In this document: positions 9,735 to 19,056 of the stretch, in pieces | Position numbering within the stretch: the stretch's first letter is position 1 | Layout of the letters: every line of letters begins with the position of its first letter | Assembly (NCBI RefSeq): GCF_001044255.1 | Contig: NZ_JYNX01000026.1 | Span: 23,100-63,141 of the forward strand | Direction: 5' to 3' | DNA from: Mycolicibacterium chubuense | Lineage (GTDB): Bacteria; Actinomycetota; Actinomycetes; Mycobacteriales; Mycobacteriaceae | DNA: 40,042 nucleotides | The notes under the pieces: model-generated | Told to the model about the DNA's origin: nothing | The model's input: only the letters and a program-made list of their open reading frames with translations | Database searches by the model: none | Position numbers and translations under genes: made by a program

Positions 9735-11305
9735 CGGGCACACCCGCCGGTCGGCTGCACCGGGGCGGGGACGCCGATCGACGGCATGCCGAGGCCGACG
9801 CCGGTGCGGGGCCGCTGTCCGGCCGCGTGCGCGTCCCCGGCGCGGGTGGTGCGGTGCGAGATCGGCCCGGTGTCGGCGATCAGGTGGTGCGGCGCCGCCC
9901 CGGTCACGGTGGTCACGACGACGTCGCCGGGCCGGATCCGGTCCGCGTTCGGGCCGGGGGCGAAGTGCACCAGCCTGCCGTCGCGGGCGCGGCCGGACAT
10001 CCGGGCCGTGGCGGCGTCCTTGCGCCCCTCGCCGGTGGCGACCAGCACCTCGACCGTCCGACCGACCTGCGCGGCGTTCTCCTCCAGCGAGATCTTCTCC
10101 TGCAGCTCGATCAGACGCTGATAGCGTTGCGACACAACTTCTTTCGAGATCTGACCGGGCAGTTCCGCGGCGGGTGTGCCGGGGCGCTTGCTGTACTGGA
10201 AGGTGAACGCGCTGGCGAAGCGCGCGGCCGCGACGACGTCGAGGGTGGCCTGGAAGTCCTCCTCGGTCTCCCCAGGGAACCCGACGATCAGATCGGTGGT
10301 GATCGCGGCATGCGGAATGGCGGCACGCACGCGGTCGATGATGCCGAGGTACCTGTCCGCCCGGTAGGAGCGCCGCATCGCGCGCAGGATGCGGTCCGAA
10401 CCCGACTGCAGCGGCATGTGCAGGGTCGGGCACACGTTGGCCGTCTGAGCCATCGCGTCGATGACGTCGTCGGTGAACTCCGCCGGGTGCGGCGAGGTGA
10501 AGCGCACCCGCTCGAGTCCGTCGATCCGACCGCACGCGCGCAGCAGCTTCGCGAACGCGCCGCGGTCACGGGGCTGGTCGGACCACATCGTCGGGTCCTC
10601 GCGCAAGCGCTCGTCCGCAGCGAAGGACACCCCGTAGGCGTTGACGTTCTGACCCAGCAGCGTGATCTCGAGCACGCCCTGGTCGACCAGGGACTGCACC
10701 TCGGCCAGCACGTCACCGGGCCTGCGGTCCACCTCCTTGCCGCGCAGCGACGGCACGATGCAGAACGTGCAGGTGTTGTTGCAACCCACCGATACGGAAA
10801 CCCAAGCTGCATAAGCAGATTCGCGACTCGCAGGCAGCGCGGAGGGGAATTCCTGCAGCGCTTCGGCGATCTCGACCTGGGCGACGCGGTTGTGCCGGGC
10901 CCGGTCCAGTAGGGCGGGCAGCGCGCCGATGTTGTGCGTGCCGAACACGACGTCGACCCACGGCGCCTTGGTCAACACGGTGTCGCGGTCCTTCTGCGCC
11001 AGGCATCCGCCGACGGCGATCTGCATGGACGGGTCGGCCTGTTTGCGCGGCGCGAGATGGCTGAGGTTGCCGTAGAGCTTGTTGTCGGCGTTCTCGCGCA
11101 CCGCGCAGGTGTTGAACACCACGATGTCGGCGTCGGTTCCCTCGTCGGCCCGCCGGTAACCGGCCTCCTCGAGCAGGCCGGAGAGCCGCTCGGAGTCGTG
11201 CACGTTCATCTGACAGCCGTACGTGCGGACCTGGAAGGTGCGCGCAGCCGACCCGGTCACCGCCGAGCCGTCGGGCCTGCTCACCACCGAAGTCACGGCC
11301 ACCAT
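9731..11305 (-). CDS. miaB: tRNA-2-methylthio-N6-dimethylallyladenosine synthase MiaB
   Basis: A 524-residue radical-SAM methylthiotransferase that acts on the MiaA product at A37. The N-terminal UPF0004 domain carries three cluster cysteines in [24 protein letters not shown] and VGGCLAQKD. The radical SAM motif is [16 protein letters not shown] (CxxxCxxC). The SAM domain continues through [18 protein letters not shown] and [14 protein letters not shown], and a TRAM domain lies near [19 protein letters not shown]. The ATG at 11305 gives a length slightly above the M. tuberculosis protein (about 512). The C-terminal 40 residues are proline- and glycine-rich. Confidence 0.96.
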   Translation of the reverse strand: MVAVTSVVSRPDGSAVTGSAARTFQVRTYGCQMNVHDSERLSGLLEEAGYRRADEGTDADIVVFNTCAVRENADNKLYGNLSHLAPRKQADPSMQIAVGGCLAQKDRDTVLTKAPWVDVVFGTHNIGALPALLDRARHNRVAQVEIAEALQEFPSALPASRESAYAAWVSVSVGCNNTCTFCIVPSLRGKEVDRRPGDVLAEVQSLVDQGVLEITLLGQNVNAYGVSFAADERLREDPTMWSDQPRDRGAFAKLLRACGRIDGLERVRFTSPHPAEFTDDVIDAMAQTANVCPTLHMPLQSGSDRILRAMRRSYRADRYLGIIDRVRAAIPHAAITTDLIVGFPGETEEDFQATLDVVAAARFASAFTFQYSKRPGTPAAELPGQISKEVVSQRYQRLIELQEKISLEENAAQVGRTVEVLVATGEGRKDAATARMSGRARDGRLVHFAPGPNADRIRPGDVVVTTVTGAAPHHLIADTGPISHRTTRAGDAHAAGQRPRTGVGLGMPSIGVPAPVQPTGGCAR

Positions 11306-11401
11306 CCTACGGCGGGGCGCGACGGCCCCCGCACCGGCGAGTACCCGGCGGATTGCCGAGTTCGGAGCATGCTGGGCGTTCCCTGGGTAAGGTCAGCACC
11401 C

Positions 11402-12163
11402 ATGGAGAGCCCCAGGGAGTCCCCTGACGTGCCGATGGTCTCGATGAAGGCGGTCAACAAGCACTTCGGCTCCCTGCACGTGCTACAGGACATCAACCTC
11501 GAGGTCGGCAAGGGACAGGTCATCGTCGTCATCGGGCCGTCCGGCTCGGGCAAATCGACGTTGTGCCGCACCATCAATCGGCTCGAGACCATCGATTCGG
11601 GAACGATCGCGATCGACGGGCAGACGCTGCCCGCGGAGGGCCGCAAACTCGCGCAACTGCGCAGCGACGTCGGCATGGTGTTCCAGTCGTTCAATCTGTT
11701 CGCGCACAAGACGATCGTCGAGAACGTGATGCTGGCCCCGATGAAGGTGCGCAAGAAGAACAAGGGCGAGGCGCACGCGGCGGCGATGAAACTGCTCGAG
11801 CGGGTGGGGGTGGCCAACCAGGCCGACAAGTACCCTGCCCAGTTGTCGGGTGGTCAGCAGCAGCGCGTGGCGATCGCCCGCTCCCTGGCGATGAGCCCGA
11901 AGGTGATGCTGTTCGACGAGCCCACCAGCGCGCTGGACCCCGAGATGATCAACGAGGTCCTCTCGGTGATGACCGACCTGGCCGCCGAGGGCATGACGAT
12001 GCTGGTAGTCACCCACGAGATGGGCTTCGCGCGCCGGGCCGCCAACCGCGTGGTGTTCATGGCCGACGGTGCCATCGTCGAGGACGCCGAACCCGCGCAG
12101 TTCTTCGACCACCCGACCTCGGACCGCGCCAAAGACTTCCTCGGCAAGATCCTTCATCACTGA
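11402..12163 (+). CDS. gluA: Glutamate/amino-acid ABC transporter ATP-binding protein (GluA/GlnQ)
   Basis: A 253-residue polar-amino-acid ABC ATPase. Walker A is [18 protein letters not shown], the Q-loop is [12 protein letters not shown], the signature is [16 protein letters not shown], Walker B is [14 protein letters not shown] and the switch histidine is VVTHEMGFA. It powers the importer encoded by the next three genes (binding protein and two permeases), the same order as C. glutamicum gluABCD. The ATG at 11402 has AAGG about 12 bp upstream; the longer open frame overlaps miaB on the other strand. Glutamate as substrate is inferred from operon order and family. Confidence 0.93.
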   Translation: MESPRESPDVPMVSMKAVNKHFGSLHVLQDINLEVGKGQVIVVIGPSGSGKSTLCRTINRLETIDSGTIAIDGQTLPAEGRKLAQLRSDVGMVFQSFNLFAHKTIVENVMLAPMKVRKKNKGEAHAAAMKLLERVGVANQADKYPAQLSGGQQQRVAIARSLAMSPKVMLFDEPTSALDPEMINEVLSVMTDLAAEGMTMLVVTHEMGFARRAANRVVFMADGAIVEDAEPAQFFDHPTSDRAKDFLGKILHH

Positions 12164-12185
12164 CCCTCGAAAGGACCCTCACATC

Positions 12186-13016
12186 ATGCGTCTTTCCTCG
12201 CGCGCCGCTGCCGCGCTCGCCCTGGCTGTCGCCCTCCCCTTCGCTGCGACCGCCTGCGGCGGTGGCGACAGCGGGGGCAGTGGCGGTGGCGGCGGTGGCG
12301 ACACGATCACCATCGGCACCAAGTTCGATCAGCCCGGCCTCGGGATGAAGAATCCCGACGGCACGATGAGCGGCTTCGACGTCGACGTGGCCACCTATGT
12401 CGCCGGGGAGCTGGGCTACGCGCCCGACAAGATCGAATGGAAGGAGTCCCCCTCGGCGCAGCGCGAGAACCTGATCCAGAACGGTCAGGTCACGTTCATC
12501 GCGGCGACCTATTCGATCACCGACGCGCGCAAGGAGAAGGTCTCCTTCGCCGGCCCGTACCTGATCACCGGCCAGAGCCTGCTGGTCCGGTCGGACAACA
12601 ACGACATCACCGGCAAGGCCTCGCTGGAGAACAACAAGATCCTGTGCTCGGTGTCGGGCTCGACGCCGGCGCAGAAGATCAAGGACGAGTACCCGAAGGT
12701 TCAGCTGCAGCAGTACGACACCTACTCGGCGTGCGTCGAGGCGCTCAAGAACGGTGCGGTGGACGCCGTCACCACCGACGAGGTCATCCTCGCCGGCTAT
12801 GCGGCACAGAGCCCGGGCGCGTTCAAGATCGTCGGCGAGCCGTTCTCCGAGGAGCGCTACGGCATCGGCCTGAAGAAGGACGACACCGAGCTGCAGACCA
12901 AGATCAACGACGCGCTGAAGAAGATGGAGGACAGCGGCGCCTGGAAGGCCGCGTTCGACAAGAACCTCGGCCCGGCGGGCATCACCGCGCCCGCGCCGCC
13001 GCCGCTCGACAAGTAG
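12186..13016 (+). CDS. gluB: Glutamate-binding lipoprotein of the ABC importer (GluB)
   Basis: A 276-residue family-3 solute-binding protein. The signal peptide ends in a lipobox-like FAATAC (cysteine at about 24), followed by a Gly/Ser-rich linker; it is probably anchored to the outer face of the plasma membrane. The mature domain has DGTMSGFDVDVATYVAGELG, FIAATYSITDARKEKVSFA, a disulfide-type cysteine pair (ILCSVSGST and YSACVEAL) and DAVTTDEVILAGYA, all typical of glutamate/glutamine binders such as GluB. AAAGGA lies before the ATG. It is 22 bp after gluA and 15 bp before gluC. Confidence 0.92.
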   Translation: MRLSSRAAAALALAVALPFAATACGGGDSGGSGGGGGGDTITIGTKFDQPGLGMKNPDGTMSGFDVDVATYVAGELGYAPDKIEWKESPSAQRENLIQNGQVTFIAATYSITDARKEKVSFAGPYLITGQSLLVRSDNNDITGKASLENNKILCSVSGSTPAQKIKDEYPKVQLQQYDTYSACVEALKNGAVDAVTTDEVILAGYAAQSPGAFKIVGEPFSEERYGIGLKKDDTELQTKINDALKKMEDSGAWKAAFDKNLGPAGITAPAPPPLDK

Positions 13017-13031
13017 TCGGCCCGCGCCGCA

Positions 13032-13712
13032 GTGGAGATTTTCACCGAGTACCGCGCCGAGATCTTCGCCGCGTTCTGGACGACGATCCAGCTGACGGTG
13101 TATTCGGCGATCGGCGCGCTGGTGGTGGGCACGGGGCTGGCCGCGATGCGGCTGGCCCCGGTACCGATGCTGAACTGGCTCGGCACCGCCTACGTCAACA
13201 TCGTGCGCAACACACCGCTGACCCTGATCGTGCTGTTCTGCTCGTTCGGGCTGGCGCAGACGCTGGGCATCACGATGGCCAGCCGGACCTCACCGACGTT
13301 CATCGCCGACAGCGGGTTCCGGCTGGCGGTGCTCGGATTCACCGTCTACACGGCGTCGTTCGTCTGTGAGACGGTGCGGTCCGGGGTCAACACGGTGCCG
13401 CTCGGGCAGGCCGAGGCAGCCCGGTCGCTGGGGCTGACGTTCTCGCAGAACCTGCGGATCGTGTTGCTGCCGCAGGCTTTTCGTGCCGTCGTCATCCCGC
13501 TGGGGTCGGTGCTGATCGCGCTGACGAAGAACACCACGATCGCCTCGGCGATCGGCGTGGCCGAGGCGGCGCTGCTGATGAAGGAGATGATCGAGAACAC
13601 CGCGGCGGTGCTGGTGGTGGGCTCGATCTTCGCGTTCGGATTCGTGATCCTCACGTTGCCGCTGGGACTGCTGTTCGGATGGCTGGGCCGGCGATTGGCG
13701 GTGGCCAGATGA
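13032..13712 (+). CDS. gluC: Glutamate ABC transporter permease (GluC)
   Basis: A 226-residue inner-membrane permease of the HisM/GlnP family with about five helices. The EAA loop is visible as PLGQAEAARSLGLTFSQNLR. FWTTIQLTVYSAIGALVVG at the N-terminus is the characteristic first helix, and NIVRNTPLTLIVLF follows. The GTG at 13032 is the only start that keeps the EIFTEYRAEIFAAFW leader; no clear ribosome-binding site is visible, so coupling to gluB is likely. It pairs with GluD to form the channel. Confidence 0.9.
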   Translation: MEIFTEYRAEIFAAFWTTIQLTVYSAIGALVVGTGLAAMRLAPVPMLNWLGTAYVNIVRNTPLTLIVLFCSFGLAQTLGITMASRTSPTFIADSGFRLAVLGFTVYTASFVCETVRSGVNTVPLGQAEAARSLGLTFSQNLRIVLLPQAFRAVVIPLGSVLIALTKNTTIASAIGVAEAALLMKEMIENTAAVLVVGSIFAFGFVILTLPLGLLFGWLGRRLAVAR

Positions 13713-13731
13713 GGGGCGAGGTGATGGCGCC

Positions 13732-14610
13732 GTGACGGGGTCGTCGGTTCTCTTCGACGCGCCGGGCCCGCGGGCGCGGGTCCGCAACCGGGTGATCTCG
13801 GCGGTCACCGTGATCGTGGTGGTCGCGGTGGCGTGGCTGGTCTACACCCGCTTGGAAGCCAAGGGACAGCTGACCGCCGCGAAGTGGGAGCCGTTCCTGA
13901 CCGGCGACCTGTGGCGGACCTACATCCTGCCGGGCATCGAGGGCACGCTGACCGCGGCTGCGGTGTCGATCGCGCTGGCGCTGGTGCTGGGCTTCGTACT
14001 GGGCGTGGGCCGGCTCTCGAGGAACATCGTCATCCGCTGGGTGTCGTCGGTGATCGTGGAGTTCTTCCGCGCGGTTCCGGTGCTGATCATGATGATCTTC
14101 GCCTACTTCCTCTACGCCAACTACGACGTGTTTCCGTCGAAGCATCTTGCGCTGGCCGGCGTCATCACCGGGCTGACGCTGTACAACGGTGCGGTGATCG
14201 CCGAGATCGTGCGCGCGGGCGTGCACGCGCTGCCGAAAGGCCAGGCCGAGGCCGCGTCCGCGCTGGGGCTCACCTCCGGCCAGACGATGCGGTCGATCCT
14301 GCTCCCCCAGGCGGTCACGTCGATGCTGCCGGTGCTGATCTCCCAGGTCGTCGTCGTCCTCAAGGACACCGCGCTGGGTTACCAGATCACGTTCGTCGAG
14401 CTGGTGCGCCAAGGCACCAATGTCGGCTCGTCGTACGGCAATTACATCCCGGCGCTGATCGTGATCGCGCTGCTGATGATCAGTCTGAACTTCGCGCTGT
14501 CGTGGTTGGCGACCAAGCTGGAGGCCCGGATGAGGCGCTCCCGCAAGGGGCCTGCGCCGATGGAGGCCGAACCGCTGGAGTTCCAGGGCGACCGCAGCCG
14601 CGGCGTGTGA
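13732..14610 (+). CDS. gluD: Glutamate ABC transporter permease (GluD)
   Basis: A 292-residue HisM/GlnP-type permease with a longer N-terminal cytoplasmic extension than GluC. Landmarks are GIEGTLTAAAVSIALALVLG, EFFRAVPVLIMMIFAYFLY, the EAA loop ALPKGQAEAASALGLTSGQ and VVVLKDTALGYQITFVEL. The C-terminus is hydrophilic (about 40 residues). It starts with GTG at 13732, 19 bp after gluC. The stop overlaps the next GTG (GTGA), tying it to the small membrane protein that follows. Confidence 0.9.
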   Translation: MTGSSVLFDAPGPRARVRNRVISAVTVIVVVAVAWLVYTRLEAKGQLTAAKWEPFLTGDLWRTYILPGIEGTLTAAAVSIALALVLGFVLGVGRLSRNIVIRWVSSVIVEFFRAVPVLIMMIFAYFLYANYDVFPSKHLALAGVITGLTLYNGAVIAEIVRAGVHALPKGQAEAASALGLTSGQTMRSILLPQAVTSMLPVLISQVVVVLKDTALGYQITFVELVRQGTNVGSSYGNYIPALIVIALLMISLNFALSWLATKLEARMRRSRKGPAPMEAEPLEFQGDRSRGV

Positions 14611-15038
14611 CCGAACCGCCGATGACGAGCTCCCTGGTCGCGATCGACATCCTGCCGGAGTCGGCGCTGCGGTCGATGGTCGACGTCATGGTGCGCTTGA
14701 TCGAGGCGTGCGGCGCGGTCGTGATCATGATCGGCGCCGTCGTGGCGATCGTGAAGTTCGCCGCCGCGCTGACCCGCCGCGACATCAACCAGTTCTCCGC
14801 GGTACGCCTGTCCCTCGCCCGTTTCCTGGTGCTGGGGCTGGAATTCCAGCTCGCCGCCGACGTGTTGCGGACCGCGATCTCACCGTCGTTCGCCGAGATC
14901 GGCAAGCTGGCGGCGATCGCGGCCATCCGTACGGTGCTGAACTACTTCCTCAACCGCGAGATCGCCCAGGAGCAGCGTGAGGTCGAGTCGCTCCGGCAAC
15001 CGCCCCGCCCCGCGTCCGGCGGCTCGTCGGTCCCGTGA
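14607..15038 (+). CDS. DUF1622-like small membrane protein in the glu operon
   Basis: A 143-residue protein with three hydrophobic segments: ACGAVVIMIGAVVAIVKFAA, ARFLVLGLEFQLAADVL and an amphipathic AAIRTVLNYFLNREI. This pattern matches the DUF1622 family as I know it. The function is not established. It starts at a GTG (14607) that overlaps the gluD stop; an ATG at 14622 is an alternative. The C-terminal tail is proline-rich. Coupling to gluD suggests the two are made together, so a role in transporter assembly or membrane sensing is possible but unproven. Confidence 0.72.
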   Translation: MTEPPMTSSLVAIDILPESALRSMVDVMVRLIEACGAVVIMIGAVVAIVKFAAALTRRDINQFSAVRLSLARFLVLGLEFQLAADVLRTAISPSFAEIGKLAAIAAIRTVLNYFLNREIAQEQREVESLRQPPRPASGGSSVP

Positions 15039-15283
15039 GCGTCGTCGCCAACGCGTCCTGGTGCCTGGCGATCGCGGGCATCGTTCTCGGGTTCGCCGCG
15101 CTGCTCGTCTTCCACCAGCCGTTGCCCGCGCTGCGGGTGATGATCGAACTGTTCACCGCGGCCGGACTGCTGCGGTTGAGCGTCGACCTGTCCTGGGCGG
15201 CGATCCTGGGGGTCGTCGCGCTGATCGCCGTCCGGCGCTTCGTCACCCGCAGTCTGACCGTCGATCTGCGCCCGGCACGCTAG
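15035..15283 (+). CDS. Small three-helix membrane protein, end of the glu operon
   Basis: An 82-residue protein that is almost all membrane: [35 protein letters not shown] and [16 protein letters not shown], followed by a short basic tail. I do not recognise the family. The GTG start overlaps the preceding stop by 4 bp (GTGA), like the gene before it, so the last three genes of this operon are translationally linked. It ends tail to tail with recX, overlapping its stop by 4 bp. The reading frame is supported by this linkage and its hydrophobic pattern. Confidence 0.65.
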   Translation: MSVVANASWCLAIAGIVLGFAALLVFHQPLPALRVMIELFTAAGLLRLSVDLSWAAILGVVALIAVRRFVTRSLTVDLRPAR

Positions 15284-15810
15284 ACGCGGCGCCGCTCCCG
15301 TTCGTTGGCGAGTTCGGCGGTCACCACGTCCAGCGCCATCGTCTGGCTGTAGCCGCGCCGTGCGAGCATTCCGACCAGCCGCCGCGCCACCTTGTTCTCG
15401 GCGTCCCGGTCCCCCGGGTCGCCGAGCTTCTCCCGGCGCAGCTTGTCGCGGACCAGTTGCTCGGCGCGGGTGCGTTCGGCGCCCGCGTCGATCCCGGCCA
15501 GCGCCGCGGTGATGACCTCGTTGTCGACGCCCTTGTGGCGCAGCTCGGCGGCCAACGCGCGCTTGCCTTTTCCGGCGTGCAGCCGCCGCGACCGCACCCA
15601 CTGCTCGGCGAAGTCCTCGTCGTCGATCAGCCCGACCTGCGCGAGCCGGTCGAGCACCTGGGCGCTGACCTCGTCGGGGTAGCCGCGTTTGGCCAGCCGG
15701 TCTTCCAGCTCCGAGCGCGTTCGGGCCCGCGCAGTGAGCAGGCGCAGGCACAGGGCCCGCGCCTGCTCGGCACGATCAGAAGTCGACGGGAGCGGGGAGG
15801 ACATCGTCAT
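15280..15810 (-). CDS. recX: RecA regulatory protein RecX
   Basis: A 176-residue RecX made of three-helix repeats: [40 protein letters not shown] and [20 protein letters not shown]. RecX binds RecA filaments and inhibits recombinase activity. The ATG at 15810 lies inside the recA coding end (35-bp overlap), the arrangement known in M. tuberculosis. Translation is therefore probably coupled to recA and induced with it by DNA damage. Confidence 0.95.
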   Translation of the reverse strand: MTMSSPLPSTSDRAEQARALCLRLLTARARTRSELEDRLAKRGYPDEVSAQVLDRLAQVGLIDDEDFAEQWVRSRRLHAGKGKRALAAELRHKGVDNEVITAALAGIDAGAERTRAEQLVRDKLRREKLGDPGDRDAENKVARRLVGMLARRGYSQTMALDVVTAELANERERRRV

Positions 15811-16819
15811 CCGTCACGACGGCGCCGATACCGAGCTTCTCCTTGATCTTCTTCTCGATCTCGTTGGCGGCGTCGACGTTCTCGAGCAGGAAGTTGCGGG
15901 CGTTCTCTTTGCCCTGCCCCAGCTGCTCCCCCTCGTAGGTGAACCAGGAGCCGGACTTGCGGATGAAGCCGTGCTCGACGCCCATGTCGATGAGCGACCC
16001 TTCCTTGCTGATGCCCTTGCCGTAGAGGATGTCGAACTCTGCCTGCTTGAACGGCGGGGACACCTTGTTCTTGACGACCTTGACGCGCGTGCGGTTGCCC
16101 ACGGCGTCGGTGCCGTCCTTGAGCGTCTCGATCCGCCGCACATCCAGACGCACCGAGGCGTAGAACTTCAACGCCTTACCGCCCGTGGTGGTCTCGGGCG
16201 AACCGAACATCACGCCGATCTTCTCGCGCAGCTGATTGATGAAGATCGCGGTGGTGCCCGAGTTGTTCAGCGCACCGGTCATCTTCCGCAGCGCCTGGCT
16301 CATCAGGCGGGCCTGCAGACCGACGTGACTGTCCCCCATCTCGCCCTCGATCTCGGCACGGGGCACCAGCGCGGCGACCGAGTCGATGACGATGAGGTCG
16401 ATGGCGCCGGACCGCACCAGCATGTCGGCGATCTCAAGTGCCTGCTCACCGGTGTCGGGCTGGCTGACCAGCAGCGCATCGGTGTCGACGCCGAGCTTCT
16501 TGGCGTAATCCGGGTCCAGCGCGTGCTCGGCGTCGATGAACGCCGCGATACCGCCGGCGGCCTGGGCATTGGCCACCGCGTGCAGGGCGACGGTGGTCTT
16601 ACCCGAGGATTCCGGGCCGTAGATCTCGACGACGCGGCCGCGCGGCAACCCACCGATGCCGAGCGCGACGTCGAGAGCGATCGAGCCGGTCGGGATGACC
16701 GAGATGGGCTGGCGCACCTCGTCGCCGAGTCGCATCACCGAGCCCTTGCCGAAGTTCTTGTCGATCTGGGCGAGTGCCAGTTCCAGGGCCTTCTCGCGAT
16801 CAGGGGCTTGCTGCGCCAT
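15776..16819 (-). CDS. recA: Recombinase RecA (no intein)
   Basis: A 347-residue RecA that drives homologous recombination and LexA cleavage. Walker A is [12 protein letters not shown] (about 68-79), Walker B is [10 protein letters not shown], and the DNA-binding loops lie at [20 protein letters not shown] and [19 protein letters not shown]. The conserved [10 protein letters not shown] is intact, and the C-terminal domain ends in an acidic [13 protein letters not shown]. Unlike M. tuberculosis RecA it has no intein. GGAGAGG precedes the ATG. Upstream are a LexA-independent promoter motif and a LexA box. Confidence 0.99.
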   Translation of the reverse strand: MAQQAPDREKALELALAQIDKNFGKGSVMRLGDEVRQPISVIPTGSIALDVALGIGGLPRGRVVEIYGPESSGKTTVALHAVANAQAAGGIAAFIDAEHALDPDYAKKLGVDTDALLVSQPDTGEQALEIADMLVRSGAIDLIVIDSVAALVPRAEIEGEMGDSHVGLQARLMSQALRKMTGALNNSGTTAIFINQLREKIGVMFGSPETTTGGKALKFYASVRLDVRRIETLKDGTDAVGNRTRVKVVKNKVSPPFKQAEFDILYGKGISKEGSLIDMGVEHGFIRKSGSWFTYEGEQLGQGKENARNFLLENVDAANEIEKKIKEKLGIGAVVTDDDVLPAPVDF

Positions 16820-16872
16820 GATGTACCTCTCCGGGTAGTCGTTGTCGACCGGTTCTCGGTCGGTTGGCCGTG

Positions 16873-16895
16873 ACGCTAGGCCAGGGCACCGACAA
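16873..16895 (-). promoter_or_regulatory. RecA-NDp-type damage-inducible promoter of recA
   Basis: On the minus strand TTGTCGGTG, 8 bases, then TAGCGT. This matches the mycobacterial RecA-independent DNA-damage promoter (PafBC-dependent) known from recA of M. tuberculosis and M. smegmatis. The expected transcription start is about 47 bases before the recA ATG. Confidence 0.85.
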
Positions 16896-16924
16896 GTCGC
16901 GGGGGCGAACTCCACCCACAGTAG

Positions 16925-16940
16925 ACGAACAGGTGTTCGA
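16925..16940. promoter_or_regulatory. LexA (SOS) box in the recA-hydrolase intergenic region
   Basis: ACGAAC-AGGT-GTTCGA contains the mycobacterial SOS-box core CGAACN4GTTCG with perfect symmetry. It lies 105 bp before recA, consistent with the distal LexA-controlled recA promoter. It is also only 36 bp before the ATG of the divergent hydrolase gene. Confidence 0.88.
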
Positions 16941-16976
16941 TTCAAGTGGACACGCCGACGGGCTAGCGTTTCGGCC

Positions 16977-17876
16977 ATGACCACGCCACGAGACGTCCGC
17001 ATCCCGGCCGGCCCCGACCAGATCGCCGCGTACCTCTACGTACCCGACGGGCCCGGTCCGACCGGCACCGGCAGGCCGTGCATCGTGATGGCCCATGGGT
17101 TCACCGCCACCCGCGACGACGGGCTGCCCGCCTACGCCGAGGCCTTCTGCGAGGCCGGATATGTCGTGGTCGTGTTCGACTACCGCGGTTTCGGCGCCTC
17201 GACCGGGACACCGCGGCAGCTGCTCGACATCGCCATGCAGCACGCCGACTACCACACCGTCGTGGAGTGGGCCCGCCACCTCGACGGCGTCGATCCCGAT
17301 CGCATCGTGGTCTGGGGCTCGTCGTTCAGCGGCGGGCACGTGTTGGCCGTGGCGGCCGAGGATCCGCGGATCGCGGCGGTGATCTCCCAGGCGCCGTTCA
17401 CCGACGGGATCGCGACGTTGCGCGCCCAACCGCTGTCGTTCGTCCCGAAGGGGCTGGCCGCGGGACTGCGGGACCAGATCGGCGCCTGGCGCGGGCGGCC
17501 GCCCCACCTGATGGCCGCCGTCGGCGACCCGGGCACTGTCGCCGCGATGACCTCCCCCGACGCCAAACCCGGATTCGAGGCGATCGTCGGCCCGAAATCG
17601 TTGTGGCGCAATGAATTCAGCGCTCGCGTCGCACTGCGCCTGGGCTTCTACCGGCCCGGCATCGTCACCGGGCGGCTGGCCATGCCACTGCTGGTCTGCG
17701 TGTGCGAGAACGACGCCGTCACACCCCCGGGACCGACGATCGCGGCGGCGCAGCGCGCACCGCGCGGGGAGTTGCGCCGCTACCCCTACGGCCATTTCGA
17801 CATCTACCGCGACCCGCAGGTCAAGGCCGACCAGCTGGCGTTCCTGCGCCGGGTGTTCGCCGACGTCGCCGCCTAG
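16977..17876 (+). CDS. Alpha/beta hydrolase, divergent from recA
   Basis: A 299-residue alpha/beta hydrolase. The oxyanion region is [14 protein letters not shown], the nucleophile elbow [10 protein letters not shown] (probable Ser116), an acid candidate is in CENDAVTP and the catalytic histidine in YGHFDIYRD. The family contains esterases and dienelactone-hydrolase-like enzymes; the substrate is unknown. A TAGCGT hexamer at 16964-16969 ends 7 bases before the ATG, so the mRNA may be leaderless. The LexA box sits just upstream of that promoter, so damage induction is possible (inference). It is followed by hypA after 65 bp on the same strand. Confidence 0.85.
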   Translation: MTTPRDVRIPAGPDQIAAYLYVPDGPGPTGTGRPCIVMAHGFTATRDDGLPAYAEAFCEAGYVVVVFDYRGFGASTGTPRQLLDIAMQHADYHTVVEWARHLDGVDPDRIVVWGSSFSGGHVLAVAAEDPRIAAVISQAPFTDGIATLRAQPLSFVPKGLAAGLRDQIGAWRGRPPHLMAAVGDPGTVAAMTSPDAKPGFEAIVGPKSLWRNEFSARVALRLGFYRPGIVTGRLAMPLLVCVCENDAVTPPGPTIAAAQRAPRGELRRYPYGHFDIYRDPQVKADQLAFLRRVFADVAA

Positions 17877-17899
17877 CCGGTCCTGGACGCGCCGCGCGC

Positions 17900-17941
17900 G
17901 AGAGTCCTATCGTGGGGTGATCCGCCACGGAACGGACTCTC
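17900..17941 (+). promoter_or_regulatory. Long inverted repeat abutting the hypA start codon, with candidate -10
   Basis: GAGAGTCC (17900-17907) and GGACTCTC (17934-17941) form a perfect 8-bp inverted repeat separated by 26 bases. The right arm ends immediately before the hypA ATG. Inside lies a second arm pair, CGTGG (17911-17915) and CCACG (17925-17929). TATCGT at 17908-17913 could be a -10 hexamer, with TGGACG at 17884-17889 as a weak -35. It may be an operator or a translation-controlling hairpin; the sequence alone does not decide. Confidence 0.5.
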
Positions 17942-18271
17942 ATGCACGAGATGGCGATCACCCAGAGTGTCGTCGATGCCGTGTGTGAGCACGCCGCCGG
18001 TCGGCGCGTGCACAGCGTCACGCTGGAGGTCGGGGCGTTGTGCGCAGTGGTCCCCGACTCCATGGAGTTCTGCTTCGAGCTCGCCACCGAAGGCACCGTG
18101 GCCGAAGGTGCGTCCCTCGACATCGACATGCGACCAGGAGCCGGCCGCTGCCGCGCCTGCGGCGACAGCGTCGTCCTGCAGGACTTCATCCTGCTCTGCC
18201 CGTGTGGCAGCGCCGACGTCGAGGTGACGGCCGGCCACGACATCCGCATTCGATCGATGGAAGTGAGCTGA
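17942..18271 (+). CDS. hypA: Hydrogenase nickel metallochaperone HypA
   Basis: A 109-residue HypA that hands nickel to the hydrogenase large subunit together with HypB. The N-terminal [14 protein letters not shown] includes the conserved Met-His-Glu, whose histidine binds nickel. The zinc site has CRAC (70-73), but the second half is CPC (86-88), one residue shorter than the common CxxC. I believe this CPCGS form occurs in other actinobacterial HypA proteins. First gene of the hydrogenase operon; 2 bp separate it from hypB. Confidence 0.93.
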   Translation: MHEMAITQSVVDAVCEHAAGRRVHSVTLEVGALCAVVPDSMEFCFELATEGTVAEGASLDIDMRPGAGRCRACGDSVVLQDFILLCPCGSADVEVTAGHDIRIRSMEVS

Positions 18272-18273
18272 CC

Positions 18274-19056
18274 ATGTGCGCAACCTGCGGGTGCGGCGCC
18301 GACGGACCGACCATCACCGTCCCCGGCGCCGCACCACCCCACCACGACCACGACCACGACCAAACCCACGACCACGCGCACGCCCACACCGTCGAGCTCG
18401 AACACCGCGTGCTGGCCAAGAATGACGCGCTTGCCGAGCAGAACCGTCGCTGGCTGGCGCAACGCCGGATCGTCGCGCTGAACCTCACCAGCTCTCCCGG
18501 CGCCGGAAAGACCACGCTGCTGGAGCGGACCGTCCGTGAGCTGAGAACCAGTCCGGTGACCGTCATCGAGGGCGATCAGGAGACGCTGCTCGACGCCGAA
18601 CGCATCCGGGCCACCGGGGTGCCCGCCGTGCAGATCAACACCGGGGCCGGCTGCCACCTCGACGCGCAGATGGTCGGTGAGGCGATCAAGGCACTGAATC
18701 CGCCGGAGAATTCGCTGCTGTTCATCGAGAACGTGGGTAACCTCGTCTGCCCCGCCATGTTCGACCTCGGGGAGCTGACGAAGGTCGTGATCATCTCGGT
18801 GACCGAGGGCGCCGACAAACCGCTGAAGTATCCGCACATGTTCGCCGCCGCGGGCCTGGTAGTCATCAACAAGTCCGACCTGCTCCCCTATGTCGACTTC
18901 GACGTCGACCGATGCGCAGGCTACGCACGCTCGGTCAACCCCGGCGTCACCATCGTGACGGTGTCAGCGACGACCGGCCAGGGGGTCGCGGAATGGTATC
19001 GCTGGATCGAGATCCAGCAACGACTATCCGTTGACAACGGATATCCACGGGAGTAA
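18274..19056 (+). CDS. hypB: Hydrogenase nickel-insertion GTPase HypB
   Basis: A 260-residue SIMIBI-class GTPase. The N-terminal MCATCGCG holds the high-affinity nickel-binding cysteines (2, 5, 7). A histidine-rich run follows (residues 23-38, [16 protein letters not shown]), which in other HypB proteins stores nickel. The P-loop is SSPGAGKTT (about 73-81), the dimer/nickel site lies near TGAGCHLD, switch II is at [10 protein letters not shown] and G4 at NKSD. It works with HypA to load Ni into the large subunit. The last codons overlap a possible internal promoter for the structural genes. Confidence 0.96.
   Translation: MCATCGCGADGPTITVPGAAPPHHDHDHDQTHDHAHAHTVELEHRVLAKNDALAEQNRRWLAQRRIVALNLTSSPGAGKTTLLERTVRELRTSPVTVIEGDQETLLDAERIRATGVPAVQINTGAGCHLDAQMVGEAIKALNPPENSLLFIENVGNLVCPAMFDLGELTKVVIISVTEGADKPLKYPHMFAAAGLVVINKSDLLPYVDFDVDRCAGYARSVNPGVTIVTVSATTGQGVAEWYRWIEIQQRLSVDNGYPRE

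Noticed and set aside
15776-16819. Possible RecA intein
   Set aside because: The recA frame is 347 residues and continuous through the P-loop and loop 2 regions where mycobacterial inteins insert.
17942-18271. Damaged HypA because of CPC instead of CxxC
   Set aside because: The rest of the protein is intact, and I recall the same CPCGS form in other actinobacterial HypA proteins.
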